Of a stretch of DNA of 64,000 bases, positions 62,257-64,000 are shown one piece after another. A model generated the notes under the pieces. The model ran no database searches. It saw nothing but the letters and a program-made list of their open reading frames with translations, and was not told the origin of the DNA. The position numbers and the translations under genes were made by a program. The first letter of the stretch is position 1. The number at the start of each line of letters is the position of its first letter. This DNA is from Bacteroidales bacterium. GTDB taxonomy: Bacteria; Bacteroidota; Bacteroidia; Bacteroidales; Rikenellaceae. The stretch lies in NCBI GenBank assembly GCA_910574205.1, contig CAJSYJ010000002.1, positions 248,001 to 312,000 on the forward strand. Reading direction: 5' to 3'.

Positions 62257-63609
62257 TCAATATTTTTCTTGGTAAAGCATGACCCTGTACCCGGCTTTCA
62301 GATGCACCTTGACGGTTCGCATCTTTTTGGCGATGTACTGGCTCGTGCCTTGTATCAGCCCCTTGCCCAAGTCGGAGGCGAGCTGCGCCCCGGCATTGGT
62401 GGAGATGTTGATGCTGCTTCCCAGCGAGCCGCCCATGTTGGCGGCGACCTCCCGGACGGCGTTCATCTCCATCGAGTTCGGGATGAAGATGCCGGGCTGT
62501 CCGTCCGTGTCATAGACCGCAAGCTCCACGGGGATAATCGTGCCGTCGTATTCCAGCGAGGTAATCTCGATGTCGAGCCGCTCACCCTGTATCTTGCCCG
62601 TGCCGACCACCACCGCACCCCGGGGTATTGTCCTGCCTGCCACCGCCATAGGCTCCAGCAGGCGCAGCCTTACCGTCTGCCCGTCCGTCACGCTCTGCGC
62701 CCCATGCACGCACGCCGGTATGGTGTTCCTGTCCAATACCTCCGCCGTGCCGACAGCCGTGTTGAAACCCCGGTTGCGTTCCTGCGATAAGGCGGCGACA
62801 AACTCCGCGTTACTCATAGGCTGTGAGAGTGAAGAAACTACTTGATGCTCCACCTGTCTGATAGGCATTGCCTTGTTCTTCTTCCCTTTCTGCACGGTAG
62901 TTGGCTCTGCCCTCTGTTCCGCCGATGGCTGTCCTCCGTTCTGACCGCCCATGTACTTTGCCGCCAGCTCGTAGGACTTCTCCATAAGAGCCACCTGCTC
63001 GTCCATAGAGGAAGCCTTGCCCCTCTCGCTTTCCAGTTCCGACTCCAGCGATGCGATGCGCTCCAACAATTCGTCCATCTCCGCATTGTCGTTTTTCGGC
63101 TGGTCGTAGAAGTTTCCGAGCGTGGCGTTCAGGTCACGGTAGGCGGCTGCGGAGGACTGGATGGTCTGCGGCGTGGCTGGCTTTGCCCTTTCTTCCTTGC
63201 CGCCCGGATTGGCGAGGTCGAAGTCCACTCCGTTCTCCGTTCCCGCTATCTCGCGGTCGAACATGTCGCCCAGCTGCCCGATGGCACGGTTGCGGCTCTC
63301 CTGACGCTCTTCCATCTCCCCATGCTCGTAGGCTTTCAGCTTGTCGCCGATAATCTGCCGGTTCGCCTTGTCAGCGTCGGGCATCTCGGTGTTGTATCCG
63401 TCCGTTCCCGGCGGTTGCTCCTTGCCGGAGGACGGGGCGAATATCAGCCACATCGCCCCGATGAACACCAACACCATAGCGGGCAGCACGATCATCTTCT
63501 GCCGTTTCAGCCGTTGCGCCTCTGTCAGCGGTTCGCGCTCCTTTTTCGGTTTCCCCGTTTCGGGAGCAGCTTTGTTCTCTTTCGTCGGTTCATTCTTTGT
63601 CTGTTCCAT
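62257..63609 (-). CDS. traM: Conjugative transposon TraM (VirB10-like)
   Basis: This 450-residue bitopic protein has a short cytoplasmic N-terminus, one membrane helix (MIVLPAMVLVFIGAMWLIFA), a coiled-coil region (MDELLERIASLESELESERG) and a C-terminal domain (VRLRLLEPMAVAGRTIPRGA, GSSINISTNAGAQLASDLGK). This layout is VirB10-like, spanning the envelope. It overlaps traL by 20 bp. Confidence 0.93.
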   Translation of the reverse strand: MEQTKNEPTKENKAAPETGKPKKEREPLTEAQRLKRQKMIVLPAMVLVFIGAMWLIFAPSSGKEQPPGTDGYNTEMPDADKANRQIIGDKLKAYEHGEMEERQESRNRAIGQLGDMFDREIAGTENGVDFDLANPGGKEERAKPATPQTIQSSAAAYRDLNATLGNFYDQPKNDNAEMDELLERIASLESELESERGKASSMDEQVALMEKSYELAAKYMGGQNGGQPSAEQRAEPTTVQKGKKNKAMPIRQVEHQVVSSLSQPMSNAEFVAALSQERNRGFNTAVGTAEVLDRNTIPACVHGAQSVTDGQTVRLRLLEPMAVAGRTIPRGAVVVGTGKIQGERLDIEITSLEYDGTIIPVELAVYDTDGQPGIFIPNSMEMNAVREVAANMGGSLGSSINISTNAGAQLASDLGKGLIQGTSQYIAKKMRTVKVHLKAGYRVMLYQEKY

Positions 63610-63898
63610 ATAAATAAGGTGTTAAGTGATTGCCTGTTTCCGCCGGGGTCGGCAGTTCCACCCGTCCGGCGTGTCCCGTTTCCATATGTGAGCCGTCGTT
63701 CCTGCCGATGTCATAGACGGCTCTGCCGAAGGTGTAAAGGGCAAGCACCGCGAAGGCGGCGAACATCCCCAGCACGATGCGGCGGCGTGTTTCCGGCGGC
63801 AAGCCGTCCAGATACCCTTTGAGACTTGCCGCCAAGCGTTTCCGTTTGTCGTGGAGTTTCCAATACATGCCCCACATTGATTTTCTGATACTTTTCAT
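63590..63898 (-). CDS. traL: Conjugative transposon TraL (DUF3989)
   Basis: This 102-residue single-span protein has a basic N-terminus (MKSIRKSMWGMYWKLHDKRK) and a membrane helix (IVLGMFAAFAVLALYTFGRA). It is a small inner-membrane component of the transfer apparatus, 6 bp after traK and overlapping traM. Confidence 0.9.
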   Translation of the reverse strand: MKSIRKSMWGMYWKLHDKRKRLAASLKGYLDGLPPETRRRIVLGMFAAFAVLALYTFGRAVYDIGRNDGSHMETGHAGRVELPTPAETGNHLTPYLYGTDKE

Positions 63899-63904
63899 GT
63901 CCTG

Positions 63905-64000
63905 TTACCGTTTGATAGTCTGTAAATCCTTGTTCTCAATGATGGTGAAACCCTCGATGGTAAAACCGTTCGGGTTGTCATCCGACCGCGATGCGTTCAG
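63905..64000 (-). CDS. traK: Conjugative transposon TraK, C-terminal end only
   Basis: The last 31 residues are visible (SDDNPNGFTIEGFTIIENKD, ending LQTIKR), matching the C-terminus of TraK, a VirB8-like inner-membrane protein. The 5' part lies beyond the window edge. Confidence 0.82.
   Translation of the reverse strand: MNASRSDDNPNGFTIEGFTIIENKDLQTIKR

Larger units (their letters stand above)
54018..64000. mobile_element. CTnDOT-type integrative conjugative element (partial, end of transfer region)
   Basis: From about 54 kb to the window edge the gene set is that of Bacteroidetes conjugative transposons: traK-traL-traM-traN-traO-traP-traQ-lysozyme on the minus strand and the convergent small-ORF/PcfK/PcfJ/DUF3873 cluster on the plus strand. 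Base composition is less GC-rich than the chromosome and Ile codons are mostly ATC or ATT. The left limit is set between 53.88 and 54.89 kb. Integrase, mobilisation and cargo genes lie beyond the right edge. Confidence 0.9.

Overview
The window looks like chromosomal DNA of a GC-rich gut Bacteroidales, most like an Alistipes or other Rikenellaceae. The evidence is the repeated TAnnTTTG promoter box upstream of genes, a Bacteroidetes-only small ribosomal protein after rpmG, TonB and surface-lipoprotein logic, a succinate-to-propionate Na+ pump operon, a bile-salt-hydrolase-like enzyme and a CTnDOT-type transfer region. The genus is an inference; I could not search a database.

Bases 1-10,880 (minus strand) form one vitamin B12 uptake operon. 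A cobalamin riboswitch at about 10,690-10,865 is followed by a DUF4465 lipoprotein, a BtuG-like beta-propeller lipoprotein, a PKD-type surface lipoprotein, a long L-domain or beta-helix-like surface lipoprotein, a BtuB-like TonB receptor, a BtuF-like binding lipoprotein and a BtuC-like permease cut by the window edge. Bases 11,045-12,070 hold a decayed DinD/Bro-N gene and a cluster of palindromic repeats.

Bases 12,200-32,610 are core metabolism: glmS-engB, prs, the mce-mmdA-mmdD-mmdC-mmdB operon (methylmalonyl-CoA epimerase and Na+-translocating decarboxylase), a divergent thioredoxin-like gene with meaB, panB, an RNA methyltransferase, a choloylglycine-hydrolase-family enzyme, glnS, a U32 protein, an rRNA methyltransferase, a split chromate transporter and an FAD oxidoreductase. 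B12 uptake, MeaB, Mce and the decarboxylase fit one physiological story: B12-dependent methylmalonyl-CoA mutase (not in this window) feeding propionate formation and a sodium gradient, which NhaA and NhaD also use.

Bases 32,744-34,800 are a tRNA-Leu gene followed by a visibly AT-rich island. It carries two tandem paralogous exported SH3-like proteins and, just upstream and overlapping by ATGA, a start-less fragment with an L,D-transpeptidase-like His...Ser-x-Gly-Cys motif. Bases 34,900-50,440 return to core genes: pepD, a membrane protein with a winged-helix regulator, a BI-1 protein, two FKBP lipoproteins with nhaA, an agmatinase-type enzyme, pdxB, pyrD-cinA-pncB, rpmB-rpmG-bL38 and nhaD.

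Bases 50,675-51,789 contain about 3.6 copies of a 289-290 bp tandem repeat. Each full unit carries the last 21 nt of the adjacent tRNA-Lys(UUU) gene plus its terminator. Next come an orphan UpxY/NusG-like gene, ybaK, a HAD phosphatase and two more copies of the dispersed palindromic repeat. From about 54,000 to the right edge the sequence belongs to a CTnDOT-type integrative conjugative element: small accessory genes with PcfK and PcfJ on the plus strand, then lysozyme-traQ-traP-traO-traN-traM-traL-traK on the minus strand, with traK cut by the edge.
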